Assembly: GCA_033065855.1 (NCBI GenBank) | Contig: JAVXUO010002982.1 | Coordinates: 62,001 to 126,000 of the forward strand | DNA length: 64,000 nucleotides | Direction: 5' to 3' | Source of the DNA: Escallonia rubra | Taxonomy: Eukaryota; Streptophyta; Magnoliopsida; Escalloniales; Escalloniaceae | Part shown: positions 11,230-24,116 of the stretch, piece by piece | How the letters are laid out: each line of letters begins with the position of its first letter | Numbering within the stretch: position 1 is the stretch's first letter | Translations under genes and position numbers: made by a program | Notes under the pieces: generated by a model | Told to the model about the DNA's origin: nothing | What the model saw: the letters and a program-made list of their open reading frames with translations, nothing else | The model's database searches: none

Positions 11230-11493
11230 TCACATTACTGGTTAGAAAAAAAATTTGGCCACTACCGGGGTCGAAGGAATCTTCCTTCTACCCCTCATAT
11301 AGTGATAATTAATAGTCGCTTAATGTTTCTAGTGGCTTTTATTTAGTTGCGCTAAAAATATGTTGCTAAGAATTGTCGCTGAAACTGTTAACAGAAAAGT
11401 CACTAGAAACATTTAGCGACTATTAATTGTCACTGTATACAGCGTTAGAGAAAGATTCGTAGCAGCCAAAAAAATTTTAACTGGTTAATGCCA
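11230..11493. mobile_element. Foldback MITE with nested inverted repeats
   Basis: The outer ends are diverged inverted repeats (left CACATTACTGGTTAG, right ...CTGGTTAATGCCAC, with matching poly-A/T and TTTGGCC/GGCTGC words). An inner pair is far better conserved: 11302-11340 and 11396-11432 match at about 36 of 39 positions as reverse complements. The whole 265 bp could fold into one hairpin. It has no coding capacity. The superfamily is unclear because no clean target duplication is visible. Confidence 0.7.
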
Positions 11494-11727
11494 CAATAAA
11501 AAGACACAAACTAGCCATCAGTTGACTACAAACATTCCGACCATCTAAATATAATTAATGTCACACTAAAAGCAAAGCAATCAGCTATGAGTCAACACTA
11601 TCATCCAAAACAATTATCTGTTTGTAACTGAAATAGTTAGTTTTTGTAATTAAGAGACCATAGGAACTATAAGTTATTACAAATTTAGTGTTCCTTATCT
11701 GAAGGGTATTAAGGCATTATTAAAGTA

Positions 11728-12099
11728 CCCCCTCCGTCCCACAAAAATTGATCACATTTTCTTTTTGGGTTGTCCCAAAAAAATTGCTCACTTTTAAAAT
11801 TAAGAAAGATTCTGTAGATATTTTTAAATATTTATCTTTTTTATACTTTTTTATTCTATTTTTCTCTGTTCACTTAACTTTCCACCAACTCATTTTCACT
11901 TTCTTGACCCACTTTCTTATTTTTTTTTTATTATGTTTCTTTCTCCACATTTAGCACTCTATTAATCTATTTTCTCTCTCCTAACCCACTTTCTTTCCAT
12001 GCCCTCTCTAAAGAATATAATGAAAAACACACGACATATGACTTAAATCATTAATCTGCGAGCAAAAAATTCTAATCAATTTATGTGGGACGGAAATAG
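11728..12099. mobile_element. Stowaway-like MITE
   Basis: The left end CCCCTCCGTCCCACAAAAAT and the right end (reverse complement CTATTTCCGTCCCACATAAAT) are inverted repeats carrying the CTCCGTCCCA terminal word typical of Tc1/mariner-type Stowaway MITEs. TA flanks both ends (11726-11727 and 12100-12101), as expected for a TA target duplication. The 372-bp interior is T-rich and non-coding. Confidence 0.82.
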
Positions 12100-12101
12100 T
12101 A

Positions 12102-13750
12102 TTACTTATGCAAGCCTCGTTTCTCTCCGTTTTGAAGAAATATTTGGAAATAAAGAAACCGAAACTTGCTTCCCTTTTTTCTGTTCTTTTTTTTCTTCAA
12201 AAAAACTCATAAACTAAAGAAATGACATGAATTGAGTACTATTTTCTCTCCAAAAAAAAAGAGAAAAAAACTCACAAACAGACTACAAGTGCTGACTGCT
12301 ACAGCCTCTCTAGGTCTACTTGCAAGAGCTCCAACTGTGTACAAGATTCGTCACGGTAAACATGGTCAAGAAACCCGTGCTTTGCCTAATGAAGTGGGCT
12401 TGCTTATGCATAGAAAAATGAGAACAAAGTTTAACCTAAAAGATCCATGAACGGTGGGGTGGGGGTTATCCGATGGGTTTTCTGCACCATGTTTGTGTTG
12501 TTGGATTTGGTTTCCGGAAGCGCAGTCCAAAGTCAAAAGTTTACATGTTTTTAAGCTTCAATTTTCTTCTCAAATTTGTCGTTCTTAAAACTTGTGCAAA
12601 GTTAAACTCCCTTATTAAAAAATTGGTACTGTAATTTATTTATATGAGTTCATGAGTAGTTATATGCGATAAGTCGTGTGATTCTTATGTGCTAAATTAA
12701 AATTCCGAAATCTGTCCTCTTAATTTAATTAATCACTGTGTCACGAAAACTATTAAAATGACTAAAAGACTAAAACACCAATATCTTTCCATCGTAACGT
12801 TGTAACTATCATTTGGTATGGTTGTCATAATGACATCGTTAAAACGATCAAATTACACCTCCGATTTGTTAGAGGCAGCGAAGTCTATCAAATTATATTA
12901 CCCATCAACTTGAAATTTTGAGCCAATAAGATTATGGTGTAAGTATGGTACTTGTCTCTTAAAAGAACTCAAGAGAGTATTATCAAGGAGGTAAAATCTT
13001 GTAGCAACACCTCGCATAAATCGGTATATATAGCGACTACCGGTTAAAACTGTGATAATCTTATAGTAAAATGGCGGAGTGCAGTTGAGACGCGCTATAT
13101 CACTTATTCTGATACTTTAAATATGTTGTTTTCTTGTTCTTATTAAATTATCAATGTCCCTAAAAGTTTAAGTTCTCAGAATATGTTCAATAATGTTATC
13201 GTATCTAATACGTGTGAACAAACAAATCAAGGTGTACCACTACCAAGTGCACAAATAAAAAGAGTTCAAAACTCAAACCGCTAAAGAGTTCAAAACAAAT
13301 CATGTTTAATGGTTCTTCTTCAATTTCGGTTTTTTGAATCCGAAAAAGTGTTATCCGTGTTCCTCATTCAGTCATTTGTAATGTGATACCAATTTAGCAC
13401 GAGGCAGGCTTCGTCGACAGCATGCATTCTTCTGAATTCCCTTCAAAGATCTTCTGAAAAACATCTGTCCTTTCGGATTGTATTCATTTTCCTTCTCTGG
13501 GAAAGGCTTTCAACGAGATGAGATTACTGATTAAGAGTGGGGATATCAGGCTTCACACTATAACACCATGCTTTCACTTGGCCAATTTGCACAGTTTACA
13601 GTCAGAATACGCATCTCAACTCTTCCTGAATCTTTTTTCCTTCTGTTGGGATGCATTGGCCTTCATATAACAAGGAAAACTGACCCTTTCTCTAGCATAA
13701 ACTATGAGACAATACTTGTGCCAGACACTGAGCCTCTCTCTCTCTGTCTG
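12102..13750. other. Intergenic, no gene recognised
   Basis: AT-rich sequence. A short frame near 12280-12450 (RLQVLTATASLGLLARAP...) has no recognised family. It also covers the region 3' of the coiled-coil gene, whose stop is at 13757. Confidence 0.55.
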
Positions 13751-13756
13751 TAACAG

Positions 13757-16700
13757 TCAAAAGCTCTCTTCTACTCTCAAAGGCTCGGGACTGTGCAGAG
13801 GGAAAACTGTACTACCACTCTGCCTCACCAATGGCGATGAATTTCCAATATCTCGAAATGGCGACCGTGTTGAAACCACGTGTCCGCTGCTACATGTGTG
13901 TGCCCTTCTTCTTCCATCGCACGACTTCTCCTTCTTGCTACCTTTGTCAGTAGTATGACGATCTTCCTTCAAGCGACAAAGTAGTCCATGCTTTTCCTTT
14001 GCAATATGTTTGCCTAGGGAAATCGGTGGCAAATCTATGGTGGGCATAGACTCACTAATTTCTACTGTCCTCAACTTCTCTTTGAAAATCTCTTGCTTGG
14101 TCCGTCTATCAGCAGTGCTCCGGTATTCCTTTGCACGACACTTCAACATGCGTTTCTCCATTTCTATTTGTTTGCTTAGAGAAATTGGTGTAAACTCTTG
14201 GGTTGACATTACTTCCCGCTTCTCTTCTATCTTCAGCTTCTCAAGCTCCCCTCTGATAGTAGATGTTTCTGTTTGTAGCTCATTCGCCTTGGTTTCAAAC
14301 GTGAGAGCTTTCTCCCTCCATTCTTGCACCTAACAAAGAGCCGAAATGACAACTTTTAATTTCCGTGGAAACTTGAATACAAATAGTGAGAATTTATTAG
14401 ACAAATTTCAGCCACGAGTACGATAGCCTGTTTGACATATTGCAGACTAGTTCCTCACTTTTAGCCTGTAATTACAGAATAGGTAATGTAATCTTGCTGT
14501 GACCATGACGACTAAAGGTAATTTATATTGAAAACGGTTTGATTTCAATGATTAACAGCATCATATTCAGTAGTTTTTCTCTTTTCACAAGCCCAAAGAT
14601 TCGCCTAAAACGCGGAAGAAAATAACGGTTACGGCAAAATGACTTACGGATATGGTTAGAATTACCATCATTTGCAAATCAAGTTTTATAACCACATCTA
14701 TAGCAGCTAATATGCCATGAAAAGAGTCAACTTAGCTCTTGGGTAAAATTGCGAGACTCGAGAAACAAGTTTATAATGAGCAACAGTTTCAAATACTTTT
14801 CAAAAGAACAGACTTACAGCTTATCACCAAAAAAAAAGAAAAAGAAGGACAGACTTACTGAGGACTGTAGGGACTGGATCTTATTCTCAGAATCGAGTGC
14901 TCGATCTTTCCAAAGATCCCGTGAAGCCTGCAGTTCTTCCATCTCCTTCCTCACCTGGCCCAGCATTTCTTGCATTTGAGACCACTGCTCTGTCTCAGCT
15001 CTCACTTGCGCTACAATCCTTCGTACTACAGCCTTGCAACGCCCTGAGCACAGGTTCTCCTCGTGTGGCGTTGATTCCTGTGGAGAAATATTCTTTTTTC
15101 ACTTCTTTGAATAAATATATATCATTTGTCAAAAACCAATACAAAATATTTCTCGTGTTGAAGTTTTGCTGTGAGACTTCAAGAAGCTCATTTCTTCATG
15201 ATACACGGTCTATGAGTGCATTTTAAATTTACAGAAGCAGCTTAATCGTTATTTTCTTAGATAATAATCGTGATTATTACAGGAGTATCGCAAAAGTATC
15301 AGATGTTAAGTTTGAAACTCGAAATCATCTAATTATCTACAACAGTCTTCAAATTTCTACAAGACACCGATGGGCTCGGTTGGCAAATAAATGCAGTGAC
15401 GAAAAACTAATTGCCATATGCTGGCACATGTCAAAGATATACGAGGCTAACCAATGGATCATGTTGTTTATGAACCATTCATGAGCAATGTAGAACAAAT
15501 TTAATACCTAGAAGAAGTTCAAAGGTCCAAAGGGATTGTCGCTGGGGTGTTGGAAACATCTGGTGAATCAAATAGCTTCCTGACATAAAGCTAACTCATT
15601 ATCCCTCATTAACAAGCTGTATACTGAGAATGGTTATACTCATGCACCATATTTGTGAAGCATACCGTCTGTAGTTGAGATAATCAGAAACCTAGAGGTA
15701 ATGAGCAACCGAGGAAAACAGTTCTCAAGTAAAAACTGTGCCGCAAAGAAAGCATAGGATTCCAAAGTTGTCATCACTAATTAGAGATCTCAGTCAACAG
15801 AATTAAATTATTCTTAAGAAGTTAGAGCTTAAAATTGCGAGTTAACAGGTTTCTCTTGAAGTGAAGGTGACAGCCATTAGCCCAATTATAGGGCCTCGCC
15901 CCTTGGTACTGGCGACCCTAGAGCGCATGTCATTTGGTGAGGATAAATAGATTTAGTTATTTTTTGCTGTTTTTGGAATACATTGGTTGCATGGTACTTT
16001 CATTTGAAACTGCGGGAGCTAAACGGGGACATCAACAAGCAGTAGGGATTAGATTTGAATCATCTTAAGCACTGTTTTCAAGTTAAGATAGTGTCACATA
16101 GTGAGTTCTTTATGGCCAATGCAAAAAGAAGGATGTCAGAAGATGAATATAAAACAAAAACGCACACTAGGAGTGGTCCAGGGCTTGTATGAAATATTTA
16201 AGCAGACTATGGACACTGCACAGCAACCCAGACCAACCATGCATCCTCCACATATTATACAGAAATTAGGTACTGAGAAGCAATTAAAAACTGCTTATGG
16301 CACAAAGTGCATTACTTAAAGAGGAAAGCTATCAGGGAAGGACAATGGTCGAATTCAAAATACATGCCTGATGTGGTTGTCGGGTCGAGAAAGAAGCGGA
16401 ATCCGGAAATTCGATATGCTTAGAAGTGGAAGCAGAACTGGTAACAGAACTGGTTGCTGTAGTAGATAGCATGGACCCATATTCCTCCATTCTATCCAGC
16501 ATTCCCTTTGGCAGTTCTTCCAGTTTCTTTCTGAGTCTCTCAACCTGCACATCATTTTGAAATCAATGCTTTCCTATTTTCATATTCATATTAAACACAC
16601 TTGAAAGACTAATGCTGAAATGCATGAGAGTCCTTTTTCAGTTCTCATTATCAAGCAAAAACTGAAGGTTATCTGCTTGTTCTGATTGAGCTCCAAACTC

Positions 16701-18050
16701 CTTTTGGAGCTTCAAGATAGTTCTTAAACAAAGAAAGAAAACTTGAAAACAAACACAAATATTTAGTTCTAACACATTAGTAAAAGTAGGCACATCCAGA
16801 AAAATAGAATCACACTGGACTTGAAAATTTCAGATGTTGTTCTTACATCAGTGGATTTATCACTTCTGCAACCCGAAACCAAGCTCTCTTTGTCGATTTC
16901 GCAATCCCTTTTGATTGAAAAGCTTGCTTCGGCCATGCCCCGAACCTCCTTCATGCATTTCCCTTCAGATAATCCCCCAAGCTTCTCTAGTCGTCGCTGT
17001 AAGAGGGACGCCTTTTTGTCGAAATTACTGCAATTTCGAACCTCAGAATCTCCAACTCCAGAGCTCCTCTGTAGTTCCTCTAGTTTCTCCGCCAAATCTC
17101 CAATCTCTTCCTGCAGTACCACACTCACATTCTTTTCTTCATATATTCTCTCTCTTCCCTGCAGATCAATTACCAAAAACGGTTAGCATGAAAGTCTAGA
17201 GATCAAGCAATGTAATTTAATAGTCAAATGCTAGTATGAAAGCTGCAAACTGGTATCTTGATCAAAACTATCAAAGAAATCAACATTTCCATCTAACAGT
17301 GGCCCTTTTGATCTTCCATAAAACCAAAGGCAACAAGCTTAGGCCATCTTTCTCTACGTATGTGCGAAGTCACACAGCGCAAACCCGGTGACTTGAACTC
17401 AATAACCCCCATAATCTCTTGTGAACAGAAAGAGGAAATAGGAAAGTGTAGCCTCCATTTGGTTCTAGAGAAAACAGAGGAAAAAATTCGAGACAATGAA
17501 AGATAAATTATGTTCTGTAAATCTTTCCGTGCATATTCTTATAAACTATCATCAAATTGGTTCCAACCAATGGCAACAGTGGAGTGATCAAAGAGAAATG
17601 AAACAGAGGACTAACAGAAACCAGCGTCTCCACAGCAGATTGCAGAGTCCTCTCAATCTGAATCCTATTCCTCTCCAGCTTCTTCAACGCCAGCTCCCTC
17701 TCCATCCTCAAGAAATTACACTCCGCCCTCAATATCTCCGCCTGAAACCTCCACTTCTCCTCTACAAACCCACCACCACCACCACTCTCTTCCTCCTCCT
17801 CCACCCTCTCTCTCCTCTCACTAGAATTCAACAAAACAACCGGTATCTCCTTCGTAAACACCCGTTCTTGATCAAAAAGACTCTCCAGCTTCCCCCTGTC
17901 ATTGGCAGATGAAACGATGGGTGGCCTCACTCGGCGGCTTTTGGGCTGTTTCCGGCGAGTTCTCCTGGGCAAGTTGAGGATTTTGGGGGTTGGCGGCGGC
18001 GGTGGTGTTGGGTGCCACTTTGGCCTTCTTGTAGTTGATGTTATTGACAT
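13757..18050 (-). CDS. Plant coiled-coil protein of unknown function, five exons
   Basis: Exons on the minus strand, in order: 18050-17616, 17158-16847, 16544-16368, 15077-14859 and 14329-13757. All are phase 0 and give 571 residues. The N-terminus is basic and proline-rich (WHPTPPPPPTPKIL), followed by an acidic/Gly run and then a long heptad-rich coiled coil (WRFQAEILRAECNFLRMERELAL...). Later parts carry CSGRCKAVVRRIVAQVRAET and LGQVRKEMEELQASRDLW. Similar proteins are, to my knowledge, widespread in plants and described only as uncharacterised coiled-coil proteins. Exon 5 has an internal repeat: PISLSKQIEMEKRMLKCRAKE is echoed by PISLGKHIAKEKHGLLCRLKE about 53 residues later. Four of the splice junctions are not in doubt. 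The exon 3 donor appears to be GC rather than GT. No enzyme motif is visible, so a structural or scaffold role is only a guess. Confidence 0.85.
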
Positions 18051-19526
18051 CTTTCCGTCTCCCTAATTAAGCTAAGCTATGTCCTTTGGCATCTCACTTT
18101 CTTGCCTTTTCGCTCTTGTGGGTGGTGGAATTTGAATTCAACGGCAGAGAGAGAAAAAGGAACGTAAATAGATATAGGCGTGCAGGGGGGTGTGTGTACA
18201 GCCTCAACCTCGTAAGTTGAAAACAACATGGATTTTGAAATGAAAAGAGGGTCTTGCCTTTCTTGGTAATTTAAGTCCTCTGTGTACTTTGTTTCTCATG
18301 GAAATCCGAGAACGGTACTCACTCTATTACTGGGTATATATCAACGATGCGACGAGTAAATGTGTGTGTCTTCATGGAGTACTACATAACGTTGTTCCCC
18401 AGGATCACGGGGGCGTTTTGTAACTTGTAAATGCTGTCCAGAAAAGGGAAAGAACCACAACCTTGTCATTTTGACACTTATGGGACTTCTAAAAGTTGGT
18501 ACTTTCTGCTTGTCACAACGCAAAATTTGAGCCCAAAAAATAAAAGGGTGAGTACCCTCTTTCACATTTTTGTGTTCTTGTATAGCCAGGTTGTCTTGGC
18601 GACGGTTTTTCTGGTGGAGGTAGTCACAATGGTGGTGATTGTGTCAGTGATCAATCTATTATCTTTTTGTGCGGAGAGCCAAAGCATACATGATAACTTA
18701 GTGGATAAAAAAAAAATTGATCCAAGACTTTAGTGTTATACTATTGATACCAAGTAGTAGCACTAACATTAGAAGTATAAAAATGAGTCTTGAATATACC
18801 TGTTTTATCCTCTCTCTTTTTTCCCTTATCACGGAGATGTCCGTAACCATGCATCCAACTCGTCCCTTGATATCACACATACTATCACCCAGCCCATGCA
18901 TCTCGTAGACGATTTTTAAAGAGTCACCACATGTAGCATCTTGTCTTCACACATGCGTAACAACAGTTATTAATGGCTCTTTGAATGCTCTTGGTGAAAA
19001 TCGAACACAAGACATCATGCTCAGTCAATGGACTAACCACATAGGTTTATGAATATACTTTGATAAAAGAAAAAACCCCATAGTAAAAATTAATAGGTGG
19101 AACTTTTGTTCCAAAATAAAATTATGGTGATAGCATAAGAGATTAGAAGATGAAATGTGGTGCATAGTCAAATCTGCTTAGTCCTTAATTTATAGTTTAA
19201 GAGATTAGTCCTTTAATATGTTAGGTGCTTTAATTTGCTTAGTCCTTAATTTATAGTTTAAGAAAGTCTAATGTTGAGATAATTAATAAGAATATATGGC
19301 TCGACCAAAAAAGAAAAAGGAAAACATACAATTTCATGACATCATAAAGTAAGCCAATATTGAATATGTGGCCATGGCCCTTACTTGCCATCCCACGGGA
19401 AACAACATTACCTAATCCTTTGACAAAACAAGAGGAGGAGGAGGAGCTCGCAAAATGCCACATGAGATCAAAGCAGTCCTTTAATACTTCCACTTGCAAC
19501 AGGAGGATATTACAATTGTTCTGCTT
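18051..19526. other. 5' flank of the coiled-coil gene and intergenic DNA
   Basis: This holds the upstream region of the minus-strand coiled-coil gene. I see no further gene. A short direct repeat, GCTTAGTCCTTAATTTATAG, occurs at about 19178 and 19237. Confidence 0.55.
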
Positions 19527-20395
19527 AGAGATAACTCTGCTTTAGTTACTTGAATTATGCATGTTTTTTCAAAATAGTTCTTGTTCACTTTTTTTCTTAA
19601 AAAAGGTCCTTGTACTATGGTTCGTCATCATTTTAATCCCTCTATTAGGTTTTTCGGTCCTAAACGACCACGCGCTTATCACATGGTCATATTTGAGGGT
19701 TTATTTCATTCAAATCAGTTGTTTGTCAAACAAATAGGAACTTTTTGAAAAAAAAATGGGTATAGCTCAGCGGACCAAAATGAAATAATCTCTTTCTTAG
19801 TCTTCTTCATATCTTTACCACCAAACGTCAAAACCATCTCACCTTAAGACCGCACCCGCTACTTCCATCAAATTCATCTTCTTGGCCCACCACCACGACC
19901 ACCCAGCCGAGCTTTTTAGCAACCAAACCCACCACCGTTGCCGTCATAACTGCAAGATCTTCACCACTAATCTCTGGTTGGATGGTGGTAGCGAGTTGTG
20001 TGAAGTAGGCGATTAGGTTGGATGGTGGTAGGGCATATGAAGGCATTTTCTTATAGATTAAGTTGATGATGTGGGGGGTGATGTGGCACAGGTGATGTGG
20101 CACTACCACATCACCTGAACTACTCTACCTTGGTCCCTTGAATCATGCCGGTTCTTTAAGTATAGTCGCTAAATAGGTATTTTATGACAAACCACTGATT
20201 TGGACCAAAGATTCCCCTCAAAATTTGCACATGTGAGGGGCACATACGTGGTTACTTTTGACTGAAAATGCTAACAAAGGGACTAATTAAGATGGTGACG
20301 GAGCAGAATACATGGATCAATTTCAAGAGAATAGGAGTTTAGGGACTATTTAAAAAAAATGGGCATAGTTCACGGGACCAACATAGAATTATCCC
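19527..20395. mobile_element. Long-TIR non-autonomous element (MULE-like), possibly nested
   Basis: The left arm (about 19529-19740; TTACTTGAATTATGCATG, poly-T, ...GGTCCTTGTACTATGG) is the diverged inverse of the right arm (about 20215-20395; poly-A, TGGGCATAGTTCACGGGACC). A third terminus of the same kind, TTGGTCCCTTGAATCATGCC, sits internally near 20133. So either a second copy is nested or one end is duplicated. The core near 19830-20050 is CCACC-rich and has no transposase. A half-copy of the same repeat is seen near 26580-26720. No clear target duplication was found. Confidence 0.6.
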
Positions 20396-20664
20396 TTCAG
20401 CATATCAATAGCAAAAATGGAGTCACTTTTTACTAAACCTAAATTTGAGGCGCGAAAAGTGCTTTTTTCGACTTATTAGACTCTCAAAGAAGGGTATTAT
20501 GCCTAAATGCCCTCCATATATATATGCATCCTTACGGATCTCTCTTTTTCTTCTTCAACTTGTTAGCTGGAAAGCATGTATGATGTTATATATTAGATGC
20601 TTAGATAAAGATTTGAATGGTTTGACACAAACTCTCCCAAAGTCCACATCAACCATTTAAAAAA

Positions 20665-21798
20665 GGGTTAATTACAAAACTGTCACCTGAGGTTTACACG
20701 TTTTTGCACTTTGCCCCATGTGTTTACAACTTTTGCAATACTGTCCCCCAAGGTTGACAAAACCATTGCAAACAGCTTCAAAATTGGACGTCTGTCCAAT
20801 TTTGGGCGTTAAGTCTGCATGTGCACAGCACATGCCGTTTTGGCATGGGCAAATCGGTCAATTCCCTTACCAAAGCCCTCTGAAAACCCTGGCCACGTTC
20901 CTCACCGGCAATGAACTCCGGCGCCGCCTACATCGTACACCACAACACAACATCCCCGTGACCACCGTGTTGTAGCCGAGATGCCGCTGCCACCGCCAAG
21001 TCGCTGTGCAATCGCTGTCGCCGGCCACCATTCAGTCTCTGGTGAGAAACTCTGGTCGGCAGCCCCATCGCCGGTTAACGCCTCTTCCAAATCACGGCAA
21101 CCCCATCACCGGCGAGCAACTACAGCTGCCCCTTCATCGAGACTCCGCAACCACCGCACCGTAGCCAACGCGTCGCTACGACCACCGCACGGGACTTATC
21201 ATTGGCCAGCCATAATTCCGGTCGCACCAGACATGGACCAACACGGCGCCACACTGCAGTGTCACAATACTATCGAAGATGAATCCGAAAAGCAAATCTC
21301 ACTACCGATCTCGACTCATTTGGGTTGCTGAAATGAGTGTCAAGATTATGCCATCTTCAAGCCACCTGCTTGTCATCCAACCTTCTTTTTATATTCACCA
21401 CCATAAGCAAAACCCTCCTCAGGAAATTCCAGCCATTGTTCGACTCCTACACGTTAGAGATGTTGATTTATATGGTTCTGTAAGGGAGATCCGCGACGTT
21501 ATTTACATGGAACACGAGCTTCTCGTTAAAGACATTGCTAGACAGCTGCGGAGAGGAAGAGAGAGATGAACACAGTGGGGAAGATGGGGAAGGGGAAATT
21601 ACCGGTTTGCCCATGCCAAAACGGCATGTGCTGTACACATGACGACTTAATGCCCAAAATTGGATGGACGGACGTCCAATTTTGGAGCTATTTGCAATGG
21701 TTTTGTCAACCTCTGAGAACAGTATTGCAAAAATTATAAATACATAGGACAAAATATAAAAATATGTAAATCTCAAGAGACACTTTTGTAATTAACTC
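20665..21798. mobile_element. MULE-type non-autonomous element with 200-bp TIRs
   Basis: Left arm 20665-20870 begins GGGTTAATTACAAAACTG. Right arm about 21595-21798 is its inverse, ending CAC...TTTTGTAATTAACTC. The arms share long blocks such as TTGACAAAACCATTGCAAA and CATGCCGTTTTGGCATGGGC. Flanks TTTAAAAAA (20656-20664) and TTAAAAAAA (21799-21807) agree at 8 of 9 positions, but they are low complexity. The core, about 20890-21330, is strikingly GC-rich (CGCC, CACCG words) and may be captured gene sequence. I cannot identify a protein in it. Confidence 0.78.
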
Positions 21799-21809
21799 TT
21801 AAAAAAAAG

Positions 21810-22560
21810 GCCTTGCAAGGTCGCTCTAACCCATCAGAACCGTTCTTGCCCGTTGAAATCATGATTCATGACTTTCAGAGTCATTTTTCGGCTTTCAGGT
21901 ATAATATATACATCTTGTGTTCTTCGAAAGTACAATAATTGTAGCTCATGATGCGGCACTGAGTTGTTCAAGGGTGATGTAATGCTTGAGCGAGCGATAA
22001 TAGTGGGCTACTCTTGAGGTTTTCAAAAGCCTCCCCCTCTTTCCAAAATACTCCAGGTCGGAATTAGCAAAATTCTATTTCTAATCCCTTATTTGTTTGG
22101 TGACCGACAGTAAGAAAATCTGAACCAGCTCTTCTTTCTAGTGTCAATTTGCCTTTGACATTTCAAAAGAAGCTCTAAACAGACACAAATTACCAATTAT
22201 AAGGAGGAACTGGGATGAAGATATACAACGAGTGAGTCTGCTCAAACATATTAGCTTTCTCACTTCCTCAGTAAAATGCGAAGACTCTCGACTGCTGGCA
22301 CTAAATGCTCATAGAAGGGAACAGAATGATCGCCTACCTTTGAAATCAATACTCAACTCCTGCTCAAGTCTTACCAACATTCAGAGCATTGTATTTATGA
22401 AGGTAAGGAAGATTCCTCAAACTCAGGATAACTGGGATCTTTGTATAGCTTGGGATTCACCTAATTTTGTTTTTAAGAACACTCTGTAGCCATGATTAAC
22501 TAGGTTGATATGTTTTTGGCTATATAGTGAGGGCTTGCCCCGTGTACAATCTATGAGCGT
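21810..22560. other. Intergenic, no gene recognised
   Basis: No recognisable domain. An 85-codon frame at 22232-22489 (+) ends against the plastid-derived insert but does not look plastid-derived itself. Confidence 0.5.
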
Positions 22561-22569
22561 TTGCTCTTA

Positions 22570-22855
22570 TTGATTTTACAAAATTACCTTATTCGAACAA
22601 ATATAAAATCAAAATGGATGGTTTTGTGTCTATTACCAGTTCTTCCTCCTGAGTTGAGACCGATCATTCAGATAGATGGGGGTAAACTGATGAGTTCGGA
22701 TATTAATGAACTCTATAGAAGAGTTATTTATGAGAACAATACTCTTACCGATCTGTTAACAACAAGTAAATGGACGCCAAGAGAATTAGTAATGTGTCAG
22801 GAGAAATTGGTACAAGAAGCCGTGAATACACTTCTTGATAAAACAAAAGTGCCAT
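22570..22855 (+). pseudogene. rpoC1: Nuclear plastid DNA insert: rpoC1 fragment
   Basis: The translated plus strand reads [59 protein letters not shown] and [19 protein letters not shown]. This is the N-terminal part of the beta' subunit of the plastid-encoded RNA polymerase (rpoC1 exon 2). Only about 95 codons are present, with no start, no continuation into the catalytic NADFDGD region and no flanking plastid gene. A few substitutions relative to the usual sequence (for example KW for EW, ENN for RNN) and the abrupt edges point to a decayed nuclear copy, not an active gene. Confidence 0.92.
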
Positions 22856-22859
22856 AAAA

Positions 22860-24110
22860 AGTTGTTTAAGGAGAAAAGTAATGCAAATGATGTTTGGAGT
22901 AAAATTAGCATTTCAATTTTTTTTCTAGTCGTGATTAGAACTTTTGTGGAAGTTTGATTGAATGCAACATGGTATCGAAGATGGCTTAGCAAAACAGTTA
23001 ATTCATTGCAAGTGTGCAGTAATTTCCCTTCAAAAGAAAAATCCTTAGACTTTTTGTTAAACTAGCTGCATCGTCAAAATAGTAATTACTTTGCCAAAAC
23101 AGTATTAATATATTAAAAAAAATCATAGACGTTGCTATGACATAGACAATTATACCATTTACGTTAGTGAAAGTGAGATGGCGAGCTGCGACTGTATGAT
23201 CGAAAGATGCTGGTGGGGGGAAAGGAGGTGGCCACAAACACTGACGTGGTGGTCGTGGTGGCAGGAGAGAAAATGATAGTAAAGAACTAGGATTCAATTT
23301 TCAAATTGACATGACTAATATATTCCTAACGAACTAAAATAATTAATCTTGATATAAGAACATATTTGTCATTCTAATCTTATACCATAAAAAAAATATC
23401 GACATAGCAACACATCTACATTGCTCATAATTTAAAAATATCACGTGCTTAAACGTGAAACCATCTATATACCCCTTCACTGTGGCACTAGCCAACCCCG
23501 GAATAAGTGATAATCCAGTAGAAAAAGGGAGCGGAAGGCCGAGGATTAGAGTCACAAGGTACGAGGTGTTGTGTCTGAAAGACTTTACTGCACTTTGGTT
23601 AAAGCAACCCTGTCCCTGAGTCGCATTCTTTAAATGAGAAGTGGTCCGTGCCGTTTAAGCAGTGTGTGTTTGTTATTCTTTAATGTTCACAACTAGTCAC
23701 TTTCTATTTATATTCAACGCTGACAAAACCTTATTCCTTGGGCTTATTTACTCATTGATTAGGGTCCCTGTGATTCTCTTGGTCTTCCCACATCTATTTT
23801 GTGATTATTCATGCACTACTGACACTTTCTACGTTACACACAAGCAGAATTCAACTGCAAGATTTAATGCTTTTGTCATTATGGCAAATGCGGAACAAAT
23901 CTTGAGTTTAACGGGAATAAATGCGACCTCGTGTAACATACGGATGAGATTCAACAAGATTGAAAAATCTTCGGATAATACAAGATCTATATCTCTCACT
24001 GTCGATTATATACCAAGTCATATTTACCACCATTATGTTCAAAAATATTAATTATCGTATAAGTGTTTGGTGTCTCGATACCATAATTTGGGCAACTTAA
24101 AGAACATTTA
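22860..24110. other. Intergenic, no gene recognised
   Basis: AT-rich. A 129-codon frame at 23662-24051 (+) shows no known domain and has the composition of chance coding. Confidence 0.55.
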
Positions 24111-24116
24111 TCAAAC

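Noticed and set aside
12280..12450. Short frame RLQVLTATASLGLLARAP...
   Set aside because: No recognised family; it might be a decayed gene piece, but there is no supporting context.
16821..17199. Plus-strand frames of 94-121 codons
   Set aside because: Antisense shadows of exon 2 of the coiled-coil gene.
23662..24051. 129-codon plus-strand frame with hydrophobic start
   Set aside because: No family resemblance, AT-rich composition, no splice or promoter context. Kept as unannotated.
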